From: Rhodospirillaceae bacterium
GTDB taxonomy: Bacteria > Pseudomonadota > Alphaproteobacteria > Rhodospirillales > Magnetospirillaceae
Direction: 5' to 3'
DNA: 32,980 nt
Assembly (NCBI GenBank): GCA_013349735.1
Contig: DUZC01000001.1
Coordinates: 1 to 32,980, forward strand
This document shows positions 17,003 through 24,174 of the stretch, in pieces (position 1 is the first letter of the stretch; each line of letters begins with the position of its first letter). The notes under the pieces are model-generated. The model worked only from the letters and a program-made list of their open reading frames with translations, was not told the origin of the DNA and did no database searches. Both the position numbers and the translations under genes were made by a program.

Positions 17003-17031
17003 ATATGAGGGAGCCTTCGGCGAAGCGCAAG
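17003..17031 (-). promoter_or_regulatory. Putative heat-shock (sigma32) promoter of htpG
   Basis: On the minus strand, CTTGCG (17031-17026) and CCCTCATAT (17011-17003) are 14 bp apart. This resembles the CTTGAA / CCCCATnT sigma32 pattern and the alphaproteobacterial CTTG core. The position and gene fit. Assigned by eye. Confidence 0.42.
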
Positions 17032-17073
17032 CCCCCGGGTGCAGGAAACCTTTCAGGAGATCAAATCAGGGCG

Positions 17074-17102
17074 TTGCTGTTCTTCGGATGAACGGCTATC
17101 TA
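17074..17102 (+). promoter_or_regulatory. Putative promoter of the ribosome hibernation factor gene
   Basis: TTGCTG (17074-17079) and TATCTA (17097-17102) have a 17-bp spacer and lie about 105 bp before the ATG. A six-base hairpin (CCAGCG, ACAA loop, CGCTGG; 17131-17146) falls in the predicted leader. Weak evidence. Confidence 0.35.
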
Positions 17103-17206
17103 TAGCGGCCTTTTGACGATCCAAACCGGACCAGCGACAACGCTGGCAACCAATAACCTAGACCTTCGCCCCAGGCGCTGGTCAAAACACAAAGACGGAG
17201 AATTTC

Positions 17207-17569
17207 ATGCAGATTCCGTTGCAGATTACCTTCCACGGGATCGACCATTCCGACTCGGTCGAGGAACGGATCCGCGAAAAAGCGGCCAAGCTTGAACAGA
17301 TTTTCGACCGCATCACCAGTTGCCGTGTGGTGATCGAAGCGCATCATCGCAATACCAGCAGCCTGCATCGCAAGGGAGAGCCCTTTCATATTCGCGTTGA
17401 TGTAACGGTTCCAGGCTCGGAACTGGTGGTAAAGCGCGACCCGAAGGATTCTCATGTCAATGAGGATATCTTCGTGGCATTGCGCGAAGCGTTCGGCAAC
17501 ATGGAGCGCCAGCTTAAAGAGTATGTGGCACGCATGCGGGGCGACGTTAAAAGCCGCGCCGCCCAATAA
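17207..17569 (+). CDS. Ribosome hibernation promoting factor HPF/RaiA family
   Basis: A 120-residue single-domain HPF/YfiA (RaiA) protein. It has the beta-alpha-beta-beta-beta-alpha pattern, with IREKAAKLEQIFDRITSCRVVIEAHH (about 23-48), then HIRVDVTVPGSELVVKRDP and a long C-terminal helix (FVALREAFGNMERQLKEYVARM). These proteins bind in the decoding region of the 30S subunit and inactivate ribosomes in stress or stationary phase. The C-terminal dimerisation domain of long HPF is absent, so it is the short form. A GGAG ribosome-binding site lies seven to eight bases before the ATG. It is followed by a hairpin and then the helicase gene. Confidence 0.88.
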   Translation: MQIPLQITFHGIDHSDSVEERIREKAAKLEQIFDRITSCRVVIEAHHRNTSSLHRKGEPFHIRVDVTVPGSELVVKRDPKDSHVNEDIFVALREAFGNMERQLKEYVARMRGDVKSRAAQ

Positions 17570-17582
17570 ACCAGCCCAATCA

Positions 17583-17604
17583 GGTCCCGCCTTTCGGCGG
17601 GACC
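17583..17604 (+). terminator. Hairpin terminator after the HPF/RaiA gene
   Basis: GGTCCCGCC and GGCGGGACC form a perfect nine-base stem around a TTTC loop, 13 bp after the stop codon. Only two T follow, so termination may be partial, allowing some readthrough into the helicase gene 46 bp downstream. Confidence 0.55.
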
Positions 17605-17649
17605 TTACCGGCCTTGCAATCAGAGCCTTGTCAGCCGATCCTGTAAGAC

Positions 17650-20133
17650 ATGACGTCACGCAGAACCGAAGGGCGCCTGATCGCCGTTCTCGGCCCCACC
17701 AACACCGGCAAGACTTATTTGGCGATAGAACGCATGCTGGGCCACAAGTCCGGCATGATCGGCTTTCCCCTGCGGCTTCTGGCCAGGGAAAATTACGATC
17801 GCATCGTCGCGTTGCATGGCGCCGGCTCAGTCGCTTTGCTGACCGGCGAGGAAAAAATCCTTCCGGCCCATCCTCGCTGGTTCATTTGCACCGTCGAAAG
17901 CATGCCCGTCGAACGAACTGTCGATTTTCTTGCCATCGACGAAATCCAGTTGGCGGCAGATCCCGAACGCGGGCACATCTTTACGGACCGCCTTTTGCAC
18001 GCTCGGGGCCTGTCGGAAACCATGGTCCTTGGTGCCGAAACCATAAAACCGCTTTTGCGCCAGCTGGTCCCTGACGCCGAATTCATTTCCCGTCCGCGCT
18101 TCTCGCAGCTCAGCTGGACCGGGCCGCGCAAATTGACCCGGTTGCCGGCTCGATCCGCCATCGTCGCCTTTTCGGCGGCCGAAGTTTACACTCTGGCCGA
18201 AATGATCCGCGGCCAGCGGGGCGGGGCGGCGGTTGTATTGGGCGCTCTTAGTCCGCGAACCCGCAATGCGCAGGTTGGCTTGTACCAGGCTGGCGAGGTC
18301 GATTATCTGGTGGCCACCGATGCCATCGGCATGGGCCTCAACATGAATATTGACCATGTGGCCTTTGCCGCCCAGCGTAAATTTGACGGACGGGCGCCGC
18401 GCGATCTCTCGGCCAGCGAAGTAGCCCAGATCGCCGGACGGGCCGGACGTCACATGAAGGATGGCAGCTTCGGCACCACTGGGGATGTCGCAGGCTTTGA
18501 CGCCGCGGTGATAGATGCCGTTGAAAACCATAGTTTTCCGCCTTTAAAGCGACTGCAATGGCGTAATGACCGACTGGTCTTCACGTCCCCAGCCGCCCTT
18601 TTGACCTCGCTTAACCGTCCGGCCACCCATCCAGGCCTGATCCGCGCCCGCGAAGCCGACGATCAGCTGGTACTGCAAGCCCTGTTGCGCGACGCCCAGG
18701 TCCTGAGCCAAGCGAAATCACCTGAGCGCGTGCGTTTGCTCTGGGATTGCTGCCAGATTCCGGACTTTCGTAAAAGCCTGGCTGAACAGCATTCCAGATT
18801 GGTGGCTGCCATTTTCGGACATTTGTCCAGCCAGCAGGGGGTCCTGCCCGCCGACTGGCTTGACCGACAGCTTAGCCGGCTAGAGCGTATCGACGGCGAT
18901 ATTGACACCCTGATGAGCCGGATCGCGAATGTCCGCACCTGGACCTATGTCAGTCATCACGCGGATTGGTTGACCGACCCGGGTCATTGGCAAGAACGCA
19001 GCCGGGCTCTCGAAGACCGCCTGTCGGATGCCTTGCATCACCAACTGACCCAAAGATTTGTTGACCGCAGGACTGCGGTCCTGACAAAACGACTTAAGGA
19101 CAGCAATACGCTGCTCTCGTCCGTCAATGCCGAAGGCGAGGTGCGCGTCGAGGGTCAGTTTGTTGGCCATCTTGACGGGTTCCGCTTTCGCGCTGACCCG
19201 GCCGAAGGGCTTAAGGCCGTCCGCACCATCAGCGCGGCGGCACAACGCGCCCTGAAACAGGAAATAAATGGCCGGATAGGCCAAGTAGCCGCCGCCGCCG
19301 ATGAGGCCTTCGCTCTCACCCCCCAAGGATTTATCCGATGGCAGGACGCAGAAATAGCCCGCTTGACCCGCGGCCCGGAGGCCATCCGCCCGGGCCTGAT
19401 CTTGCTGCAATCCGATCTGCTCGAACTTACCGCCCGGGACCGCTTGCAAGCTAGATTGGATAAATGGCTGGCAGGCTTTCTGGCAAACCAACTCGCCCCT
19501 CTTTATGCGACGCGCGATGCGCCGTTAACCGGGGCAGCCCGCGGCCTGACCTACCAACTGTCACAAGCCCTGGGTTCGATGCCAAGAAGGCCAGCTCAGG
19601 CACAGGTCGCGGCCTTGACCGAGTCCGATCGCAAGAGCTTGGCGCGCCTGGGCGTCCGTCTTGGCGTCGAGAGCATTTTTTTACCGGCCCTGTTGAAGCC
19701 CGGCAGCCAACGGCTCCGCGGTCTTTTGTGGTTTATTCATCAGGATCTTCCCCCTTGGGACATAGCTAGCGGGGGGGCGGTAAGCCGCCGTATCAACACA
19801 GATAGGCCTGCGGCTTGCTATGAGGCCGTGGGCTACCGTTGTCTTGGTCCACGGGCGATCCGCGTCGATATGTTAGAACGCTTTGCCGCCCAGATCCGTC
19901 CGCTTGCCAAACAAGGAAATTTCCAGCTAACCCCGGCCCTGGCGTCGCTCATTGGCGCTTCGATGGACGAGGCCGGCTTGATCTTGCAAGCGCTTGGCTA
20001 TCAGCGCTTTGGCACAGACGCCGAGGCCAATTATCGTCCGCTCGACCGACAGAAAAGGCGAAACGGTGGCGGCAAACGGCCAAACCGCGATTCACCTTTC
20101 GCCGCATTGGAGCGGATGGATCATGGCCGATGA
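17650..20133 (+). CDS. SUV3-like superfamily 2 RNA helicase
   Basis: This 827-residue protein resembles the mitochondrial SUV3 helicase. Walker A is GPTNTGKT (15-22), motif II is DEIQ (97-100), TDAIGMGLNM (about 223-232) matches SUV3, and motif VI is QIAGRAGR (260-267). The helicase core ends near residue 300. The remaining 500 residues are helical and basic toward the end (QKRRNGGGKRPNRD) and probably bind RNA; I recognise no further named domain. In mitochondria SUV3 works with PNPase in RNA decay; the bacterial relative is less studied. The stop codon falls inside the following S4-protein gene (11-base overlap), implying coupled translation. The ATG is preceded by GTAAGAC only, a weak ribosome-binding site. 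Confidence 0.88.
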   Translation: MTSRRTEGRLIAVLGPTNTGKTYLAIERMLGHKSGMIGFPLRLLARENYDRIVALHGAGSVALLTGEEKILPAHPRWFICTVESMPVERTVDFLAIDEIQLAADPERGHIFTDRLLHARGLSETMVLGAETIKPLLRQLVPDAEFISRPRFSQLSWTGPRKLTRLPARSAIVAFSAAEVYTLAEMIRGQRGGAAVVLGALSPRTRNAQVGLYQAGEVDYLVATDAIGMGLNMNIDHVAFAAQRKFDGRAPRDLSASEVAQIAGRAGRHMKDGSFGTTGDVAGFDAAVIDAVENHSFPPLKRLQWRNDRLVFTSPAALLTSLNRPATHPGLIRAREADDQLVLQALLRDAQVLSQAKSPERVRLLWDCCQIPDFRKSLAEQHSRLVAAIFGHLSSQQGVLPADWLDRQLSRLERIDGDIDTLMSRIANVRTWTYVSHHADWLTDPGHWQERSRALEDRLSDALHHQLTQRFVDRRTAVLTKRLKDSNTLLSSVNAEGEVRVEGQFVGHLDGFRFRADPAEGLKAVRTISAAAQRALKQEINGRIGQVAAAADEAFALTPQGFIRWQDAEIARLTRGPEAIRPGLILLQSDLLELTARDRLQARLDKWLAGFLANQLAPLYATRDAPLTGAARGLTYQLSQALGSMPRRPAQAQVAALTESDRKSLARLGVRLGVESIFLPALLKPGSQRLRGLLWFIHQDLPPWDIASGGAVSRRINTDRPAACYEAVGYRCLGPRAIRVDMLERFAAQIRPLAKQGNFQLTPALASLIGASMDEAGLILQALGYQRFGTDAEANYRPLDRQKRRNGGGKRPNRDSPFAALERMDHGR

Positions 20134-20395
20134 ACGGTTACGGATTGACAAATGGCTATGGTACGCCCGCTTTTGCAAGACCCGTAGTCAGGCCCAACGT
20201 CTGGTGGCAAGCGGCGAGATCAGCCTGAATGGCCATGCTCTGAGCAAGGCCGCCACCAGCCTGCGCCCCGGTGACGAATTGATATTTCCGCTAGGCCCCG
20301 TTTTGCGCCATGTCCAGGTTGTCGTCCTCGGGGTCCGCCGTGGACCATCGGCTGAGGCAAAAAAATTATATCGCGACCTAAACACAGAACATTGA
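20123..20395 (+). CDS. S4-domain RNA-binding protein (Hsp15-like)
   Basis: A 90-residue protein with an S4 RNA-binding domain covering nearly its whole length: RIDKWLWYARFCKTRSQAQRLV (residues 6-27) and then SLNGHALSKAATSLRPGDEL. It resembles heat shock protein 15 (HslR), which binds stalled 50S subunits carrying nascent chains. The ATG at 20123 is chosen because it starts at the conserved RIDKWLW helix and overlaps the helicase stop by 11 bases. A longer frame to 19994 would be out-of-frame reading of the helicase gene. Physical coupling with the helicase suggests a shared role in RNA or ribosome quality control, which is inference. Confidence 0.87.
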   Translation: MADERLRIDKWLWYARFCKTRSQAQRLVASGEISLNGHALSKAATSLRPGDELIFPLGPVLRHVQVVVLGVRRGPSAEAKKLYRDLNTEH

Positions 20396-20529
20396 CCGCA
20401 AAGACGGACCCAAATCCACATGCTCCGAGGGGTTGTGTCGGCGCCGCCGCTATGTTAGGCAGTGCGCCTTGTTGGAGCTGCACCTATCGTCGGCTCATCC
20501 TTGGCCGGAAATCCTGAACGGAGCCCACC

Positions 20530-20862
20530 ATGACTTACGTCGTTACGGAAAACTGCATTAAGTGCAAATATATGGACTGTGTCGAGGTTTGCCCTGTCGA
20601 CTGCTTCTATGAAGGGGAAAATTTTCTCGTCATCAATCCGGACGAATGCATTGATTGCGGTGTTTGTGAACCGGAATGTCCGGCCGAAGCAATATTTCCG
20701 GATAGCGAACCAAAAACCACGGACTGGCTGGAAATTAACCGCAAATATGCGGGAGAATGGCCCAACATTACCCGCAAAGGCGATGCCGCTGCCGATGCAG
20801 ATGAATGGAAAGATAAGCCGGGCAAAGCCCAGCTACTCAGCCCAAACCCAGCCAAACGCTAA
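20530..20862 (+). CDS. fdxA: 7Fe ferredoxin FdxA ([3Fe-4S][4Fe-4S])
   Basis: A 110-residue seven-iron ferredoxin. Cysteine spacing matches Azotobacter FdI shifted by one: C9, C17 and C50 for the [3Fe-4S] cluster; C21, C40, C43 and C46 for the [4Fe-4S] cluster; plus the extra C12 and C25. The C-terminal extension (WLEINRKYAGEWPNIT...) is standard for this family. It is a low-potential cytoplasmic electron carrier whose redox partner is not shown by context. A GGAG ribosome-binding site precedes the ATG by seven bases. It sits in its own transcription unit or in one with the upstream helicase/S4 genes, after a 134-bp gap. Confidence 0.95.
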   Translation: MTYVVTENCIKCKYMDCVEVCPVDCFYEGENFLVINPDECIDCGVCEPECPAEAIFPDSEPKTTDWLEINRKYAGEWPNITRKGDAAADADEWKDKPGKAQLLSPNPAKR

Positions 20863-20978
20863 AGCTTTTCTCCAAAAACGAACAGCCCTCGCCTCGTTAG
20901 AACTTGGGGAGAATTAATCTGTTCTGTGTGGACCGGCTATGTTATAAGGATCCTCCTGTCGGGCAAAGCTCGGCAGTC

Positions 20979-21024
20979 GGCCGCGCGATGCGGCTTGGGC
21001 GGAATGCCCCACACGGCCTTTTTT
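20979..21024 (+). promoter_or_regulatory. Alternative hairpins plus T-run in the fdxA-carD gap
   Basis: GGCCG (20979-20983) can pair with CGGCC (21014-21018), directly followed by six T, enclosing an inner GGGC/GCCC hairpin (20997-21009). A competing hairpin, GCCGC (20980-20984) with GCGGC (20990-20994), uses the same 5' bases. This could be a terminator for fdxA or an attenuator in the carD leader. Confidence 0.4.
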
Positions 21025-21076
21025 GGTACCCGGATCGACCGCGACTGCGGAACGGTATGCGTACTGTTTGCGCGAG

Positions 21077-21096
21077 GTCGGTGTCCGACTTTTTTT
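21077..21096 (+). terminator. Intrinsic-terminator-like hairpin just upstream of carD
   Basis: GTCGG and CCGAC (loop TGT), extendable by wobble pairs, are followed at once by seven T. It ends 16 bases before the carD ATG, leaving GAGGGAAGAG as ribosome-binding site, so transcripts reaching carD must pass it. Confidence 0.5.
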
Positions 21097-21112
21097 GAGG
21101 GAAGAGCGGCAC

Positions 21113-21610
21113 ATGCTCCACGACTTTTCTTTTTCCGAAGGTGACTTTGTTGTCTATCCAACTCACGGGGTTGGAAAGGTAGCGTCAATCGAGCGGCAAA
21201 GGATTGCCGGACACGAGCTGGAATTATTTGTCATCACCTTTGACCGTGATCGCATGACTTTGCGTGTTCCGGTTCCGAAGGCCAAGAAGTCTGGATTGCG
21301 CAAGCTTTCTTCGCATACGGTTATGGAGGCGGCCCTTGGCCGTTTACGGGGTCGCGCCAAAGTCAAGCGCGCCATGTGGAGCCGCCGCGCCCAAGAATAT
21401 GAAGCCAAAATCAATTCGGGGGACCCAGTGTCCATCGCCGAAGTTGTGCGTGATCTGCATCGTAACGCCAACCAGCCAGACCAATCCTATAGTGAGCGGC
21501 AGATTTACGAAGCTGCCCTGGAACGTTTGGCCAGCGAGTTGGCAGCGGTAGAGCGGATCGAGCCATCGGCCGCAGCCCAGAAGCTGGAAAGCCTTTTGGA
21601 CGCGGCGTGA
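21113..21610 (+). CDS. carD: CarD/CdnL-family transcriptional regulator
   Basis: A 165-residue CarD/CdnL protein. The N-terminal RNA-polymerase-interacting domain (FSEGDFVVYPTHGVGKVASIE, ending near residue 65) binds the beta subunit. The C-terminal helical domain contains the conserved WSRRAQEYEAKINSGD segment, including the tryptophan that wedges into promoter DNA and stabilises open complexes. It broadly affects rRNA and growth-related promoters. ATG 21113 is chosen because it begins the canonical domain and follows GAGGGAAGAG; an upstream in-frame start would translate the T-rich leader. The gene is followed by a GC-rich hairpin and a phosphatase-fold protein. Confidence 0.95.
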   Translation: MLHDFSFSEGDFVVYPTHGVGKVASIERQRIAGHELELFVITFDRDRMTLRVPVPKAKKSGLRKLSSHTVMEAALGRLRGRAKVKRAMWSRRAQEYEAKINSGDPVSIAEVVRDLHRNANQPDQSYSERQIYEAALERLASELAAVERIEPSAAAQKLESLLDAA

Positions 21611-21643
21611 TCGTCCGAACTTAGGACAGTTTTTACCGAACTG

Positions 21644-21662
21644 CCGCGGCGTCCGGCCGCGG
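21644..21662 (+). terminator. GC-rich hairpin after carD
   Basis: CCGCGGC and GCCGCGG form a seven-base stem with a five-base loop, 34 bp after the carD stop. Only a short T-containing stretch follows, so it is a weak intrinsic terminator or mRNA end stabiliser. Confidence 0.4.
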
Positions 21663-21750
21663 TGGGACCGTTTCTTGAATTGCCACCCCCGGAAGCCGAG
21701 TGCTGGTTGGTGATTCCAGGTTAACATTCTGGGAGGCTGGCCACCCCATC

Positions 21751-22551
21751 ATGTCCTCGGAGCAACGCATATTTGCGACATTGCGCGAAGGGCGCATCTG
21801 GGCGGTGGCCGCGATCCACGGCCAGGCGGACCGTCTGGCGGCGTTGCACCGACATTTAGCGCAGGCTTTCCAGCCGGGAGACCAACTGGTTTATCTTGGC
21901 AATTACTCAGGCCATGGACTGGCTGTCCGCGACTGCATCGATGAACTCCTGGTCTTTCGCCGCACGCTTCTGGCTAAACCGGGGGTTGATTGTGGCGATG
22001 TCGTTTTTCTGCGTGGCGCCCAGGAAGAAATGTGGCAGAAGCTTTTACAACTGCAATTTGCCCCCAACCCGGTTCAGGTTCTGCAATGGATGGTCGGCCA
22101 GGGGATCGAGCCAACCATCGAAGCCTATGGCGCTACAGTCGAAGAAGCCATCTTGGCGGCACGCGACGGCACCTTGTCTTTGACCCGCTGGACCAGTCAA
22201 CTGCGACAGAATTTACGCAGTTATGACGGCCATAATGCGCTGATGAGCGTTTTGCGTCATGCCGCCTTCACCACCCAATCCTCGGCATTGTTTGTCCATG
22301 CCGGAATTGATCCGCAGCGCCCTCTGTCGGCACAAAGTGACAGTTTCTGGTGGGGTGCCGCTGGGTTTGATGCCTTAAATGAACCTTATGCCGGCTATCA
22401 GAGGGTGATCCGTGGTTTTGACCGCCGCCACCCAGGTTTGGTGGAGTCCCCTTTTTCTGTCACTCTTGACGGTGGTTGCGGGTTTGGCGGCACCCTGCTG
22501 GCCGGCCTTTTCGGCCCCGGGGGACACCTTATAACCAGCATCGAAGTCTGA
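21751..22551 (+). CDS. Metallophosphatase-fold protein with degenerate metal-binding motifs
   Basis: A 266-residue protein with the layout of the PPP-type serine/threonine phosphatase family, but key residues are lost. The D-x-H motif reads A21-I-H23, GDxxDRG reads G50-N-Y-S-G-H-G56, and GNHE reads G89-A-Q-E92. The later FVHAGI and DGGCGFGG segments remain close to family form. The fold is therefore recognisable, but binuclear metal binding and catalysis are doubtful. It could be a regulatory or scaffold pseudo-phosphatase. ATG 21751 gives the best-matching N-terminus; GGGAGG lies 14 bases upstream, rather far, and the frame is open to 21700. It follows carD by 140 bp. Confidence 0.75.
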   Translation: MSSEQRIFATLREGRIWAVAAIHGQADRLAALHRHLAQAFQPGDQLVYLGNYSGHGLAVRDCIDELLVFRRTLLAKPGVDCGDVVFLRGAQEEMWQKLLQLQFAPNPVQVLQWMVGQGIEPTIEAYGATVEEAILAARDGTLSLTRWTSQLRQNLRSYDGHNALMSVLRHAAFTTQSSALFVHAGIDPQRPLSAQSDSFWWGAAGFDALNEPYAGYQRVIRGFDRRHPGLVESPFSVTLDGGCGFGGTLLAGLFGPGGHLITSIEV

Positions 22552-22584
22552 TCCTTCTGAGCGCTAACCCGTGATGCAAACGAA

Positions 22585-23541
22585 ATGAAGGGCGAAAGAG
22601 ATATCTTGACCGACCTCTACCCGCCGATTGAGGCCAATCGGCAGGGTTGGTTGTCGGTTGGCCATGGCCATCGTTTGTATTGGGAAGAATCCGGGGACCC
22701 TTGGGGAACGCCTGTGGTTTTTTTGCATGGCGGCCCCGGGGCCGGCTGCGCGCCGATGCATCGTCGTTTTTTCGACCCGCGTCATTATCGCATCGTCCTG
22801 TTTGATCAGCGCGGATCCGGGCGGTCCATGCCTTATGCCAGCATTTCTCATAACACCACGCCCTTGCTCATCGCCGATCTCGAGGCTTTGCGGCAACATT
22901 TGGGCATCGAACGCTGGCTGCTGTTCGGTGGCTCCTGGGGCAGCACCTTGGCCCTGGCCTATGGCGAGGCCCATCCCAATCGTTGCCTTGGCTTGATATT
23001 GCGCGGCATTTTCCTCTTCCGACCGGACGAGGTCGATTGGTTTCTCAATCGCATGGAGCAATTTTATCCCGAAGCCGGTCGTGCCTTTCGCGACCATCTG
23101 CCTGAGGAGGATCGCCATGATCTGCTGGCCGCCTATCACCGGCGCCTGACGGACCCGGACCCGGCCATCCATCTACCGGCTGCGCAGGCCTGGTGTACTT
23201 ATGAGGAATCCTGTTCACGCCTTCTCGCTGAACCGGTGGAGCCGCGCATGTCGGCCACAGCCCTGGCCATGGCCAGAATCGAAGCCCATTACATGGTCCA
23301 TAAGGGCTTTTTGGAAGAAAACCAGCTTTTAAACAATATTCACCGCTTGCATGGCAAACCGGCGACCATTGTTCAGGGGCGCTATGATGTGGTCTGCCCT
23401 ATTATCAATGCCGACCGCTTGGCCCGAGCCTGGCCGGGGACCACCTATCGGATCATCGCCGATGCCGGCCATTCCGCCATGGAACCCGGTGTCCGCAGTG
23501 CGCTGGTCTCGGCAACCAACCATTACCGAGCTCTAGGTTAA
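22585..23541 (+). CDS. pip: Proline iminopeptidase (S33 family)
   Basis: A 318-residue alpha/beta hydrolase that removes N-terminal proline from peptides. The oxyanion motif is HGGPGAGC, the nucleophile is S117 in GGSWGS, the acid D268 in GRYDVVCP, and the base H296 in AGHSAMEPG. The cap-domain glutamate segment YEESCSRL is typical of peptidase family S33. ATG 22585 is given. A TTG at 22606 would yield the common LYPPIE N-terminus and has GAAAGAG just upstream, so it is a credible alternative start. Its stop overlaps the tail of the convergent hpnG gene by nine bases. Confidence 0.93.
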   Translation: MKGERDILTDLYPPIEANRQGWLSVGHGHRLYWEESGDPWGTPVVFLHGGPGAGCAPMHRRFFDPRHYRIVLFDQRGSGRSMPYASISHNTTPLLIADLEALRQHLGIERWLLFGGSWGSTLALAYGEAHPNRCLGLILRGIFLFRPDEVDWFLNRMEQFYPEAGRAFRDHLPEEDRHDLLAAYHRRLTDPDPAIHLPAAQAWCTYEESCSRLLAEPVEPRMSATALAMARIEAHYMVHKGFLEENQLLNNIHRLHGKPATIVQGRYDVVCPIINADRLARAWPGTTYRIIADAGHSAMEPGVRSALVSATNHYRALG

Positions 23542-24174
23542 CAGCCCGACACTATCGACAGTCCCGGCCAAAGCCGCCAGGGCCTGGCGGCTATCTCTTC
23601 CCACCCGCACCAGCGCCGGCAATTGCTCTGGGGACCGCATCAGCCCAGCGATTACCGGCCAGGGGCGGGTTCTTCCGTCGGCATCCAAGCCCAGCAGCGC
23701 CAAAGGTGGAATAGCCCGTTGGGCAGGGTCGGCGATCGCCCGCAATACGGCAAAGGGCTTGCCCGCCTGCTGGCAGGCCAAGGCCACCGCGCCCGACTCC
23801 ATATCAACGGCCAAGGCACTGGACTGCTGATATAACCGGGCCTTATCCTCAGCCGTGGCAACCACCTGATCGGAATGAGCCAGCACACCGCTGAGAGCCA
23901 TCGGCAGTGCCGAGACCAGCGTGTCATGCCACGTCCGATCTGTCGGCAGACAGGCGTCGTCCACAATCACCGCCGAGCCTATCAATAGTTGTCCGCTTAA
24001 AAGACCGGGCCGCAACCCACCGGCGATGCCAAAGCTCAGCAAGCCGTGCGCTCCCTGGCTAAGCAGTTGAAGTGCCAATTTCCTGGCAGCGTCCGCCCGC
24101 CCCCCGCTGCAGGCGACGCGATGTCCCGGCAAAAGCCGGGCCTCGCTTTGCATGCCAACCAGAACGCCAATCAC
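23533..24174 (-). CDS. hpnG: Hopanoid biosynthesis nucleosidase/phosphorylase HpnG
   Basis: A 213-residue protein of the nucleoside phosphorylase fold. HpnG cleaves adenosylhopane to ribosylhopane in side-chain synthesis. Visible motifs are IGVLVGMQSEARLL at the N-terminus, SFGIAGGL, and VDMESGAVALACQ, the family signature with the purine/ribose-binding Met-Glu. The start is a GTG (24174) that overlaps the shc stop codon (GTGA); the frame stays open to 24321 only by overlapping shc. It is the last gene of this hpn operon in the window. hpnH, which supplies its substrate, is not here. The stop codon overlaps pip on the other strand. Confidence 0.88.
   Translation of the reverse strand: MIGVLVGMQSEARLLPGHRVACSGGRADAARKLALQLLSQGAHGLLSFGIAGGLRPGLLSGQLLIGSAVIVDDACLPTDRTWHDTLVSALPMALSGVLAHSDQVVATAEDKARLYQQSSALAVDMESGAVALACQQAGKPFAVLRAIADPAQRAIPPLALLGLDADGRTRPWPVIAGLMRSPEQLPALVRVGRDSRQALAALAGTVDSVGLLT

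Noticed and set aside
17096..17659. Minus-strand frame opposite the HPF/RaiA gene
   Set aside because: It is the antisense of a clear HPF/RaiA domain; no motif of its own and no ribosome-binding site.
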